DNA of 40,163 bases from a virus: IMG/VR virus record IMGVR_UViG_3300008108_000374, positions 1 through 40,163 of that record; one strand, written 5' to 3'. The position numbers and the translations under genes were made by a program. Of the stretch, positions 7,232 through 14,860 are shown piece by piece. The notes below the pieces were generated by a model, which did not search any database, had not been told where the DNA came from, and worked only from the letters and a program-made list of their open reading frames with translations. Positions within the stretch are counted from its first letter, which is position 1, and every line of letters begins with the position of its first letter.

Positions 7232-7705
7232 TTAGTTGATGTCTGTAAACATTGCGAAGACACGCACAACAGCAGCGGCTGGTACAGCAGTACCAAGCGT
7301 GATGTCGATAGTATCAGCAGCAGCGTAAACCTTGCCACCACTCAAGGTAGGAGCAAACGCACCAGACGACAACACAGGAACACCGCCAGAAGTACCGGTA
7401 GCGTTTGCTGAGGTTGCAGCCAAATAACCAGCAGCGGCAGAACCGTCACCGATAGAGATGGTGCTAGTCACGCCAGCCGCAGTGGTAACCACCATACCCA
7501 CGTTAGACACAATAGTGCCAGCGGGGATAGGGATAATTTCCATTACGTCAGAAGCAGCCAGTGCAGTTGCACCAGCAGCAGTACGTGCTGCAATGATTGC
7601 AGGAAAGTCAAGAGTCATCTCCACCAGATGCACTTTGTTAAGAGCATTTGCGGGAAGGGCGGCTGAGCCTCTATTAAAGCCCAAGGTGTCGGTATATGTA
7701 GCCAT
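7232..7705 (-). CDS. Putative capsid decoration / minor head protein
   Basis: 157 residues, Ala/Thr/Gly/Val-rich, start MATYTDTLGFNRGSAALPANALNKVHLVEMTLDFPAI. A beta-rich core (MEIIPIPAGTIVSNVGMVVTT, STISIGDGSAAAGYLAA) and C-terminal strands (DTIDITLGTAVPAAAVVRVFAMF) suggest a compact beta-barrel. It directly follows the major capsid gene and is bounded on both sides by TTCG hairpins, which would give it its own expression level, as for abundant head decoration proteins. I do not recognise a named family. Likely a virion protein; decoration role is inferred. Confidence 0.75.
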   Translation of the reverse strand: MATYTDTLGFNRGSAALPANALNKVHLVEMTLDFPAIIAARTAAGATALAASDVMEIIPIPAGTIVSNVGMVVTTAAGVTSTISIGDGSAAAGYLAATSANATGTSGGVPVLSSGAFAPTLSGGKVYAAADTIDITLGTAVPAAAVVRVFAMFTDIN

Positions 7706-7716
7706 TTTAAATCTCC

Positions 7717-7748
7717 AAAAAAGTTAAACGAGGGGGCCGAAGCCCCCT
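7717..7748 (-). terminator. Intrinsic terminator after major capsid gene
   Basis: On the minus strand a seven-base-pair stem AGGGGGC / GCCCCCT closes a TTCG tetraloop; after ten bases a run of six T follows. It lies just after the capsid stop codon and before the next structural gene, so partial termination could step expression down after the capsid gene. Confidence 0.6.
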
Positions 7749-7754
7749 AATTGA

Positions 7755-8663
7755 TTAGGCCAGAGTCACAATGCCGTGAGTCAAAGCTTCAGGCTTGACA
7801 ACTTTGTAGCCATACACTTGCAAGCCACGGACGATATTACCGAAGGTGGACTCAGAGCGGATGGTTTCCATGTTGGTCATTTGTGAGGCAAAGGTGAAGC
7901 CCATTCTGTGACCAGAGATCAAGCTGAACTTGCCGCTAGACACGCTCAGGTTGTGGCTCATGTAAATGGTGAAGCGGTCGATCATGCCGAGGCGACCGTT
8001 ACGGATGACGGACTGTGCGTCACCAGTAATAGAAGCATCTTTCAGATCGGACTTCTTGATAAAGCCAGCCATCTTAGCAGGGATAACCAAGAATCGGTCG
8101 CTCTCAGGAGCGTTAGCTTCGTCCAACACAGTGCCCATGTCAATGATGTACTCCAAGACGTTGGTCTTAGTAATCGCAACAGGAGAACCGGTCGTGCCCA
8201 AGTTGATGTTGCCAGTAATACGACCGGCAGATGCACCTTTATTCAAAGCAGAAATGTCAGGCAGCATGTCGGTCAACACACGTTGGTCAATCTTGATCTT
8301 CATCTTTTCAGATGCGTCCTTAGTCCAAGTGTCCATCAAGTTGATGTCCGATTGAACTTTGTCCACGTCGTCTTCGATGCAGGAGAAGTACTCGCCTTTG
8401 TCGATCAACAACTGCAACTTAGCTTTGTCTGGATTCTCAACTTGGAGAGTCTGACCTTTTACATAAGTGCGGATGGTGACTTCAGGAGAAGTGCGGATAT
8501 TGACGGTATCGCCATATGCGCGGATTTCGCCTTCATAGTCAGTGTTAGAGATTGCTGCGAGCACGGTGGCGTCGTAGAAATTCTCAATGAGTTTGCCAGA
8601 CCAGATTTCTGGAATGAAGTTGCCCGAGTACTGTGGGCGGCCAGCGGCGTTAGGATATGCCAT
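7755..8663 (-). CDS. Major capsid protein
   Basis: 302 residues. The N-terminus has FIPEIWSGKLIENFYDATVLAAISNTDYEGEI, then GDTVNIRTSPEVTIRTY and LLIDKGEYFSCIEDDVDKVQSDINL, a pattern typical of the HK97-fold coat proteins found in podovirus-like phages after a scaffold gene. A middle LVIPAKMAGFIKKSDL and a C-terminal IRGLQVYGYKVVKPEAL match the A-domain and C-terminal strand of that fold. Gene order portal, scaffold, capsid is classical. A strong AAGGAG precedes the ATG, as expected for the most abundant virion protein. I see no Ig-like insertion. Function is assembly of the icosahedral head. Confidence 0.9.
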   Translation of the reverse strand: MAYPNAAGRPQYSGNFIPEIWSGKLIENFYDATVLAAISNTDYEGEIRAYGDTVNIRTSPEVTIRTYVKGQTLQVENPDKAKLQLLIDKGEYFSCIEDDVDKVQSDINLMDTWTKDASEKMKIKIDQRVLTDMLPDISALNKGASAGRITGNINLGTTGSPVAITKTNVLEYIIDMGTVLDEANAPESDRFLVIPAKMAGFIKKSDLKDASITGDAQSVIRNGRLGMIDRFTIYMSHNLSVSSGKFSLISGHRMGFTFASQMTNMETIRSESTFGNIVRGLQVYGYKVVKPEALTHGIVTLA

Positions 8664-8682
8664 GATGAAACTCCTTGTCTAA

Positions 8683-9711
8683 TTAAGCAACAATACGACC
8701 TTCTCGCTGTGCAGCGAAAATGTCGCGTTCGATTCGATCACGCTCAGCTTCACGCCCTTTGTACTTCTGCGAACGGACATCGTTGAAAAAGGTTTTGATG
8801 TCATCAGCAGAGTATGTCTTGGCGCTGGAATTGTTTGACGGGTTCGAGCCGCGTGAGCGACCCGGTGCAACCTGTTTTTCCAATTCCGAACCTTGCGTAT
8901 TTCGGTTAGAGCGAGCACCAGTAGGCTGTCCATTGATCTCACCCCATGCTTGGAAGAAACTAATAACACGACGAGTATCAAGATTACGCTGTGCGTCTTC
9001 AAGATACGTCTGCCGAGTAATCCCAGTAAGCGGATCAACCTCCAACAACCAAGACTGAAAAGCTTGAGTGTCGTTGACTGCACGCCAATTAGGGACATTA
9101 TCAGTTATATCTGCCCAGAATTTCTGCTCTGCGGTAACAGCTTGTCGGTGCGCCACTGCTTGTACCTGAGGTACAACGCTGGTGTGCATTTGACGAAGCA
9201 TACCTTCCAACTGTGCAATCTTCTGCGCCACGGGCATTAACTCCTCGCGGCTTACTTTTCTCATAACATCCAGTGACTCACCATACTCCTGCACATCTTG
9301 GTCGGTGACCAAGGGGTCGTGCTGGACTTGGCGTGCTTGGGGTTGCTGTTGTGAGGAAAGCGAAGAAAGTAGTTGTTCAAGCTGCTGAACGCGCCCTTGC
9401 ATTTCACGGTTATGTGCGTGCAAACGTGGGACTTCTGCGTTGTACATACCTTGAAGGGTTCTGTACTTCTGGACAACATCTTCTGAACTTTGGGTTCCTG
9501 CTGACGGTTGCTCTGTGTTTTCAGCAGGGTGAGCAGCATCGTTTACGCCAGAATTCTCGTCGGCAGAAGGGTCATTGTCATAAGTGGACTCGTTGGACGG
9601 AGTGTTTCCATTGGCGTCATTTTGTGAGCCTTGGTTTTCCTCGTCGTTAAGTTGCTTATACAACTCCTGTACAGCCTCGGTCTGTTTGCGAATTTGCTCT
9701 GGAAGTGCCAT
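8683..9711 (-). CDS. Scaffolding protein
   Basis: 342 residues lying directly upstream of the capsid gene. The N-terminus is a short helix (MALPEQIRKQTEAVQELYKQLND) followed by a highly acidic, Asn/Ser-rich disordered stretch (about residues 25-75). A coiled-coil segment (YRTLQGMYNAEVPRLHAHNREMQGRVQQLEQLL) follows, and the C-terminus is basic and helical (FNDVRSQKYKGREAERDRIERDIFAA), as in the coat-binding helix-turn-helix of P22-type scaffolds. This layout is the usual one for internal scaffolds of podoviruses, which direct procapsid assembly and leave before packaging. AGGAG precedes the ATG. The call rests on composition and position. Confidence 0.85.
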   Translation of the reverse strand: MALPEQIRKQTEAVQELYKQLNDEENQGSQNDANGNTPSNESTYDNDPSADENSGVNDAAHPAENTEQPSAGTQSSEDVVQKYRTLQGMYNAEVPRLHAHNREMQGRVQQLEQLLSSLSSQQQPQARQVQHDPLVTDQDVQEYGESLDVMRKVSREELMPVAQKIAQLEGMLRQMHTSVVPQVQAVAHRQAVTAEQKFWADITDNVPNWRAVNDTQAFQSWLLEVDPLTGITRQTYLEDAQRNLDTRRVISFFQAWGEINGQPTGARSNRNTQGSELEKQVAPGRSRGSNPSNNSSAKTYSADDIKTFFNDVRSQKYKGREAERDRIERDIFAAQREGRIVA

Positions 9712-9750
9712 TTTTACGCTCCTATTGGTATGCGTTAACTAGACGGCGAG

Positions 9751-9972
9751 TCATTTTGACTTTGCCGCTACAAAATCAGGGGCATCTTTGACGAGGTTGT
9801 ATACCTCGCCCAATACCTGACAGCGCCCCTGTGGGACTGCCGGGTTGTTTACTGCGAGTGGCAACTTGGATAGCTCGTGCTCATACCACATCTTAAGCCA
9901 GTCCCGAACTTCGGGGTACTGGCGCGAGACGTTCGCAAGCGCTTGCATGGCCTTGTCGTCAGGACGGATCAT
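9751..9972 (-). CDS. Small head-region protein, unknown function
   Basis: 73 residues between portal and scaffold: MIRPDDKAMQALANVSRQYPEVRDWLKMWYEHELSKLPLA, then VPQGRCQVLGEVYNLVKDAPDF. Mostly helical. Proteins of this length with a LGEVYNLVKDAP-like ending are common in this slot in environmental phages, but I know no function. Its ATG overlaps the portal stop (ATGA), so it is made together with portal. An accessory of head assembly or portal nucleation is possible. Confidence 0.75.
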   Translation of the reverse strand: MIRPDDKAMQALANVSRQYPEVRDWLKMWYEHELSKLPLAVNNPAVPQGRCQVLGEVYNLVKDAPDFVAAKSK

Positions 9973-12023
9973 GCCGCCCTCCCACTTACACGGTTACTGA
10001 CTGTGTTTCCATCCATACCACCTTTGGGAGAACCGTCCGGTTGAGTAGGTGTAGGCTCTTGTTGCGATTGCTGTGCAGCAATCTGAGCCTGCGCCCTACC
10101 AAGGAACGCAGTTTTCTCCCGAGATGGAACGATGTCATCCACAGGCATTTGTAGACCTTTTGCGATCTCACGAAGAATCGCTGCTCTACCATCCTTACCG
10201 ACAATCTCCATGTCGATCTGATTGGCAGTTGCATTAAGGAATTCGATACGGCGCACGTTAACGGTCTCTTTGACCGCCAAGTTAACTGCGCCTCTAGCCA
10301 TGACTTGTGCGTCGCCCTTGATGGACTCGTCCTCGTCGTAGCGCATGTTGTACACAAACTGGCGTTGCACGATGGGCTTAATCACATCGCTGTCAATGTG
10401 CATCACGACTTGGCGAATACCCTTACCGGATGCGCCCATCAGCATAGACAAGCCAGAAGAAGTACGGCCAGCGCCTTGTACATTCAAGTCACCATACATG
10501 TACGCTGGAATACCGGAGTGCTCATCAGCCAACTTGCTGAATCTCTCGTACACAGCCATGAGTGTGTTTGCATTGTCTTCAGGTTGCGTAAACCGTACGG
10601 CAGGGGCACTTGAACCAATAGGATCGTTGAGCGTCTGCCAGATTTTCCAAGGGTGAATCTGTGTGATGTCCTCGTTGGGCGGCAACCGTTCAAGGTTAAC
10701 TTCGACCTGTGGGCCAGAAGCAATACCCATGTTGTTGACCAAGGCCCGTGCTGAAGCATTACAGACGTTCTGCACGTCCTCAATGACTTCGGGAATAGCC
10801 TTACCCCAGAATGAGCCGGGGCACTTGATAAACGAGGTTTTAGCGTATGGCTTCTCACCAAGGGGGTCGTAATTCAATACAGCCTTGATGGTGTAGTTGC
10901 CTACTTGCCAGATGTTGGTGTCATACTCACGAGCAGAATCAGGAACATCCTCCTCAGTAAGCCCCCACTCGATCAACATCTTTCCAGATACTTTGCCCCA
11001 GAACTCCAAGGCATCGAACATCTCAGTTGGGCGCATGTGCGAATAGAACTTACGCTCTTGCTCCTGCTTGAGAAGCTCCACATCCATGTTGATCCAAGAC
11101 TGACCATTGCCAATATCAAGGACTTTGCGAATAGCATCATCGTCGTAGCCGGGGACACCTACCAAGTCGGCAAGTTCCATTCGGCTCAAGCGGTGATGCT
11201 CAAACAGGTAGCCATCTTTAATGTTGGTAATGCCCGGCTCAGGATAGATACGGAACGGATCAACTCGTTCATGTTCTGGCGCAATTCGCTCAATAGGTTT
11301 GGCGATAGTCTTGCCTGTAACAGGATCAGCTTCCCATCCGAGCGCACGTTGCCTACGGACAACCGGCCCTTTGATAAATGCTGAAGGGTATGTCACCAAG
11401 TCGGTAACAAAATCATTGAAGGCCTCAGCCCAGCCGCCTTGAGCAAACTGGTCGCTGATCTTGATCTTCATCTTGTCGGCACGGTTCTGTGCTTCTTGCA
11501 AAATATTAAAGCGATAGTCTTGTGCGACCATCTCTTTGATCTCGCTCATTGCAGCAGGGTTAGGCGCTTGCCCAGTTTCCTCGACAAGTTTTAAAACCTT
11601 GTACGCAAAAATTTCTTGGATAGCCTTCGACTGCTGCGGAGACATATCAGGGATTGGAGTCGCCTGAATATCCCAAGGAGGTGTACCGCTATCAAGCAAA
11701 ATGTCTCGCAGCCAAGACTCGGCTGCACGGCACTTCACTTCAGTAATCATCATGTATATGTCAGAGCCGCCCTGTGCTTTGATGTCACGAGCTTTATCGT
11801 CTTCGTACTCACCATTGCGCTGGCGTAGCGCCTTAAGCATCTTCTGCTCAATGGGTTTCTTCGCTTGTTGTGCAGCGTCCCAGCACTCACGCAGATAAGC
11901 CGTAAGCCCAAGGATCAACGGCTGACTCTGGCGTTCCGCCAAAGCTTTATCCGACGCCTCTTTGTCCTGTTGACGAGAGAGATCAGAGTTACTTACAACG
12001 CGAAGAAATGACAGACCCGCCAT
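9969..12023 (-). CDS. Portal protein
   Basis: 684 residues, the size range of P22-type portals. The N-terminal region (AYLRECWDAAQQAKKPIEQKMLKALRQRNGEYE) and SDIYMMITEVKCRAAESWLRDILLD are typical of the wing and clip region. Further blocks follow: PSAFIKGPVVRRQRALGWE, ERVDPFRIYPEPG, YLFEHHRLSRMELADL. The C-terminal part has the long stem helix region (RFSKLADEHSGIPAYMYGDLNVQ and GRTSSGLSMLMGASGKGIRQV), a hallmark of this portal group. The C-terminus is Gln/Pro-rich. It forms the dodecameric ring at the head vertex through which TerL drives DNA. The start is supported by GAGG upstream. Four-base overlap with the next gene. Confidence 0.92.
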   Translation of the reverse strand: MAGLSFLRVVSNSDLSRQQDKEASDKALAERQSQPLILGLTAYLRECWDAAQQAKKPIEQKMLKALRQRNGEYEDDKARDIKAQGGSDIYMMITEVKCRAAESWLRDILLDSGTPPWDIQATPIPDMSPQQSKAIQEIFAYKVLKLVEETGQAPNPAAMSEIKEMVAQDYRFNILQEAQNRADKMKIKISDQFAQGGWAEAFNDFVTDLVTYPSAFIKGPVVRRQRALGWEADPVTGKTIAKPIERIAPEHERVDPFRIYPEPGITNIKDGYLFEHHRLSRMELADLVGVPGYDDDAIRKVLDIGNGQSWINMDVELLKQEQERKFYSHMRPTEMFDALEFWGKVSGKMLIEWGLTEEDVPDSAREYDTNIWQVGNYTIKAVLNYDPLGEKPYAKTSFIKCPGSFWGKAIPEVIEDVQNVCNASARALVNNMGIASGPQVEVNLERLPPNEDITQIHPWKIWQTLNDPIGSSAPAVRFTQPEDNANTLMAVYERFSKLADEHSGIPAYMYGDLNVQGAGRTSSGLSMLMGASGKGIRQVVMHIDSDVIKPIVQRQFVYNMRYDEDESIKGDAQVMARGAVNLAVKETVNVRRIEFLNATANQIDMEIVGKDGRAAILREIAKGLQMPVDDIVPSREKTAFLGRAQAQIAAQQSQQEPTPTQPDGSPKGGMDGNTVSNRVSGRAA

Positions 12024-12027
12024 TCTG

Positions 12028-12846
12028 TTACCTCTTATCTTTCTGCTGTTTCTTCAAGTATTCATCCATTGTTTGCTGGATAATTACTTTGCCTTGCGTA
12101 AGCTTTTGCGCAAGTTTGTTCCGCATTTCTTCTGCTCCATATACACTCTTAGAGTCTTTGATGGCCGCGACAGCATTTGCTTGTTGGGACGGAGCAGCAG
12201 CGCGTCGGCCCTGTTCAGTCTTCAGTTGTTGCAGCCCCTCTGTTTCACGTGAAACAGTTTGGACAGGTGCAGCACCAGCGGTTACTTTGCCGCCTTCACC
12301 AATCGTTGGTATAGCGTTACCACTGCGGATCGCAGCGTTTGATAGGCGGCGTTCATACGCAGCTTGGCGTTCATTAGCAAGTTTTTGAGCATCACTTTTG
12401 TACTCCTCACCATAAAATTTAACATCCGCAGGTTTTGCAATGTCAGGCATTGCTTCCATCTTCGGGGCTTGCCCACGAAACACAGTAGGCGCTTTTGCAG
12501 CTTCTTCCAGTGTAGTGTCGTAGGGATCGTACTCGAGACCAGTTTTAGGTTTTGGTGCTGGTGCAGGTGCAGGTGCAGCAGGCGTAGGTATATTAGGTGA
12601 TGGCTGTGTAGCCGTTGGGTTCGGTGCTGGCGCTGTTTCCCTCATTGGCTGGTTAACTACTGGGCCAGCATATCCAATTGGGGGCATACCGTTCACTGCA
12701 ACATTCCAAGGGGCAGAACCCGGCGTGGGCATTATCACCACGTGTTTAGAGATGGTGGGCGAATATCTTTGCGATGTCATCCCCGTCGAAGCCATTTTGG
12801 GATTCGTCGAGATGATCGTGAAACTTTTACCAACTTGTTTAGCCAA
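12028..12846 (-). CDS. Pro/Ala-rich late protein, TTG start, contains parS
   Basis: 272 residues, not recognised. I take the TTG at 12846 as start because AGGAGG lies five bases before it; the first internal ATG is at residue 18 and lacks such a site. The N-terminal 60 residues may fold (FTIISTNPKMASTGMTSQRYSP). Residues about 70-105 are Pro/Ala-rich and disordered (PAAPAPAPAPKPK). The C-terminal half is helical and charged (DAQKLANERQAAYERRLSNAA and QKLTQGKVIIQQTMDEYLKKQQ). It is the first gene after a strong promoter and just precedes portal, so it may be an internal head or packaging accessory. Codons for TVSRETE contain a perfect parS palindrome (12241-12256). Confidence 0.75.
   Translation of the reverse strand: MAKQVGKSFTIISTNPKMASTGMTSQRYSPTISKHVVIMPTPGSAPWNVAVNGMPPIGYAGPVVNQPMRETAPAPNPTATQPSPNIPTPAAPAPAPAPKPKTGLEYDPYDTTLEEAAKAPTVFRGQAPKMEAMPDIAKPADVKFYGEEYKSDAQKLANERQAAYERRLSNAAIRSGNAIPTIGEGGKVTAGAAPVQTVSRETEGLQQLKTEQGRRAAAPSQQANAVAAIKDSKSVYGAEEMRNKLAQKLTQGKVIIQQTMDEYLKKQQKDKR
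12241..12256. promoter_or_regulatory. Perfect bacterial parS (ParB-binding) site
   Basis: TGTTTCACGTGAAACA is a perfect 16-base palindrome and identical to the canonical chromosomal parS recognised by the HTH domain of bacterial ParB. It extends to 18 bases with flanking C and G. It lies inside the Pro/Ala-rich late gene. I found no second full copy in the window, and no ParB or ParA homologue among the translated genes, so any binding would be by host ParB. Identity to parS is seen; function is inferred. Confidence 0.8.
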
Positions 12847-12876
12847 GGCCGCCTCCTAAGTTGCTCTTATCGCTAG

Positions 12877-12905
12877 TGTATACCAATACACAAATCTGTT
12901 GTCAA
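12877..12905 (-). promoter_or_regulatory. Sigma70-type promoter for the portal/capsid operon
   Basis: On the minus strand TTGACA (12905-12900), a 17-base spacer and TATACA (12882-12877) form a good sigma70 promoter. It starts immediately after the terminator at 12907-12939 and points to the TTG-started gene and portal. The -35 is perfect; the -10 matches TATAAT at four of six positions. Confidence 0.65.
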
Positions 12906-12906
12906 C

Positions 12907-12939
12907 AAAAAAATCCCCCGGAACTTTCGCCCACGGGGG
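12907..12939 (-). terminator. Intrinsic terminator after TerL
   Basis: On the minus strand CCCCCG (12939-12934) pairs with CGGGGG (12920-12915) around a 13-base loop, followed by A and seven T. It lies about 50 bases past the terL stop codon and directly before the promoter at 12905, separating packaging from head transcription. Confidence 0.75.
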
Positions 12940-12991
12940 TAACTCCAACTGAACGGAGGGTGACAACTGCGGGAGCAGTGAAGAAATCATA

Positions 12992-14380
12992 TCATGTCCA
13001 TCCGGCTGAAGCAACTTGTTTGACTTCTCTACGTCTAGGTAAAGATGTACCTTCTCCAACACTGGTGATATGCAGCATCAGATACTGTAGCGCTTCAGCT
13101 ACGTGCGAATGTTTGTTCTTGTCAATATCGCCGTCGCCCTTGGGCTTGTAGCGATACCCACCCATCATGGCGGCTTTAAGCTGTGTGCACCCCGGGTCTA
13201 CGAGAAACGCTGGGTCGCCGTCCACCTGACGCATAAGGAAGTCATCGACCGCATTGATCCGTGCTGAGATGTTGTTGGTCTTAGCAGGGATAACCCTTAG
13301 TCCTTCTGCTTTGATGATGTCCACCGCCGAGCGTTCATCGGTTTGCGCCCGTTGTATGCCCGCTGGGTCGGTAACGACCATAATGGGCGCACCACCGAAC
13401 CGTTCGTAGATCAGTGGTTTGAGCATGGTACGCACGAAACGCTGGATGCCCATGTCAAACGATACACACTCAGCAAGTATCAGGGCACGACCCCGAGGGT
13501 CTTGCTGCCCTAGGATGGCTGCTGGGGTAAGCCCTAAGTCCATGCCTACAACAATGGGGCGAACTCCATTACTGATGGGGCGGAGCTTTTGCTTAGCCAT
13601 GTGGTAGTCCGGCCTGAAGTATTTGTACACCGGCATACCCGCCGATGACAGCCCATACTCCCCGTCGATGTATACACGGATGTATTCTTCGCTGCGGCCC
13701 TGAGTATCGTAGTAGCCTTCCGGCAAGTTCTCGATATTCTCCGCATACACGCTACGTCCAGAGGGCTGTTTAAAAACATCCCACCCGTTGTTGTTAGGAG
13801 ATACGCCGTCCTTAACGTCCAGCCCCTCCATCTGGTAGTACCACCACGTATCCATAGTCGGTGGGTTGGTGTCACCCCACATCCCATGCCACGTCGGGCC
13901 TCCGTCTTTGGCCGAGGGAAATCGTCCGATACGTTTGGACATCGCGTCCATGATGTCGGGGTGAATGTCTCGGCACTCATTGAACCAAGCGAAGGACAAC
14001 TCCAACGAGTTCAAGTTGGCAACGTCGTCTGCATCGTCCAGTGCTCGGAACATAATCTCGCACTCGATGTCGCCCACTTTGAAGAAGTAAGTCTTGGTGG
14101 TGCGCATGTAGTCACCACACACTCCCGGTGGAAACCAATCGAGGAACGTCTTGATCGTCGTGTCCTGCAACTGGCGTGCAGTCTCACGCACAATCGCCGC
14201 CCGTGTTTTGCGTATGCCTTGGGCGTTGGGTTCTTGCATCGACGCTCGCCGCACAATCTCAAACGAACAAGTTACGGACTTGCCGGAGCCGACCGGCCCC
14301 ATCAACACCCGCATCTTGCGGTCTGACTCCATGAACTTCTCGCCGGTTGGCGGCGGTGTGTAGTCAATATCAAGTGCCAT
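12992..14380 (-). CDS. terL: Terminase large subunit (TerL)
   Basis: 462 residues. The N-terminal ATPase has Walker A GPVGSGKS (28-35) and a Walker B-like strand LELSFAWFNE with catalytic Glu135. The C-terminal RNase H-like nuclease has acidic residues in GMDLGLTPA (Asp281), VVTDPAG (Asp338) and the terminal DKNKHSHVAEALQY block (Asp420, Glu429). It is the packaging motor that cuts and threads DNA through the portal. Length is normal for podovirus-like TerL. The start overlaps the stop of the collar gene (TAATG). An intrinsic terminator follows about 50 bases after the stop codon. The call is secure from motifs. Confidence 0.95.
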   Translation of the reverse strand: MALDIDYTPPPTGEKFMESDRKMRVLMGPVGSGKSVTCSFEIVRRASMQEPNAQGIRKTRAAIVRETARQLQDTTIKTFLDWFPPGVCGDYMRTTKTYFFKVGDIECEIMFRALDDADDVANLNSLELSFAWFNECRDIHPDIMDAMSKRIGRFPSAKDGGPTWHGMWGDTNPPTMDTWWYYQMEGLDVKDGVSPNNNGWDVFKQPSGRSVYAENIENLPEGYYDTQGRSEEYIRVYIDGEYGLSSAGMPVYKYFRPDYHMAKQKLRPISNGVRPIVVGMDLGLTPAAILGQQDPRGRALILAECVSFDMGIQRFVRTMLKPLIYERFGGAPIMVVTDPAGIQRAQTDERSAVDIIKAEGLRVIPAKTNNISARINAVDDFLMRQVDGDPAFLVDPGCTQLKAAMMGGYRYKPKGDGDIDKNKHSHVAEALQYLMLHITSVGEGTSLPRRREVKQVASAGWT

Positions 14381-14649
14381 TACGGACGATCTGGGAAAAT
14401 GCCTTCAACGCAAATGATCTTGCTGGGCTGCCCAATTTCCCAGCCGTGCACTTTCGTGCCATGCTCGTTCGTCGGACGCCAATCAGGTAGTTTGAAATTG
14501 TTGACACCATCGCCGCCGTAAGTCGTGCCAATGATGGCGAACAACGGGGTGAAGTCTCGGATGTTTATAGTCTGTCCGTCACACGACGCCCAATGTCTTG
14601 GTGCAAACTGTCCCGCGAACTCGCGTACTTCTCCGATGTAACCTTCCAT
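14380..14649 (-). CDS. Phage tail-collar-domain protein (Mdp-like, short)
   Basis: I place the start at the ATG at 14649 (MEGYIGEVREFAGQFAPRHW), with AAGGAG seven bases upstream; the frame is open further upstream to 14679. The 89 residues contain one collar domain: GEVREFAGQFAPRHWASCDGQ, then FTPLFAIIGTTYGGDGVNNFKLPDWR. This motif set is typical of phage tail collar and microcystin-dependent proteins, but those usually have about 170 residues and a second part, so this copy is minimal. It sits between TerS and TerL rather than with the tail genes, and is coupled to terL by TAATG. It may still enter the virion as a tail-tip piece. Confidence 0.85.
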   Translation of the reverse strand: MEGYIGEVREFAGQFAPRHWASCDGQTINIRDFTPLFAIIGTTYGGDGVNNFKLPDWRPTNEHGTKVHGWEIGQPSKIICVEGIFPDRP

Positions 14650-14650
14650 A

Positions 14651-14860
14651 TCAAACTCCTTGGTTAAGTGGTTGAACAATCATAACGATGAACTCACGCC
14701 CATGTTTCTTACTGCGGCTGATCTTGGTCTGGAACGAAACGCTGGCGCGACCAAGTGCGTTCTCAAGCATGATGGCTTCGGAGGCGCTTCGTAGTTTCAC
14801 GGCTTTAAAGCCGTCATAGGTTTGGGTGAATAGGTCTTCAATGTTCGATGGGAGTTGCAT
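14651..14860 (-). CDS. Small protein in packaging operon, unknown function
   Basis: 69 residues: MQLPSNIEDLFTQTYDGFKAVKLRSASEAIMLENALGR, then ASVSFQTKISRSKKHGREFIVMIVQPLN. It looks like a compact alpha/beta domain with a final beta-hairpin of hydrophobic residues (EFIVMIVQPL). It overlaps the TerS-like gene by 23 bases in another frame, a long overlap that is unusual here; both frames are open and both have sensible starts, so I accept both. No family recognised. The ATG lies in the last codons of the TerS-like gene, implying translational coupling. Confidence 0.6.
   Translation of the reverse strand: MQLPSNIEDLFTQTYDGFKAVKLRSASEAIMLENALGRASVSFQTKISRSKKHGREFIVMIVQPLNQGV

Noticed and set aside
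7908-8786. A 292-codon plus-strand open frame antisense to the capsid gene
   Set aside because: It lacks a ribosome site, runs against the operon and mirrors the coding bias of the capsid and scaffold genes; it is a shadow.
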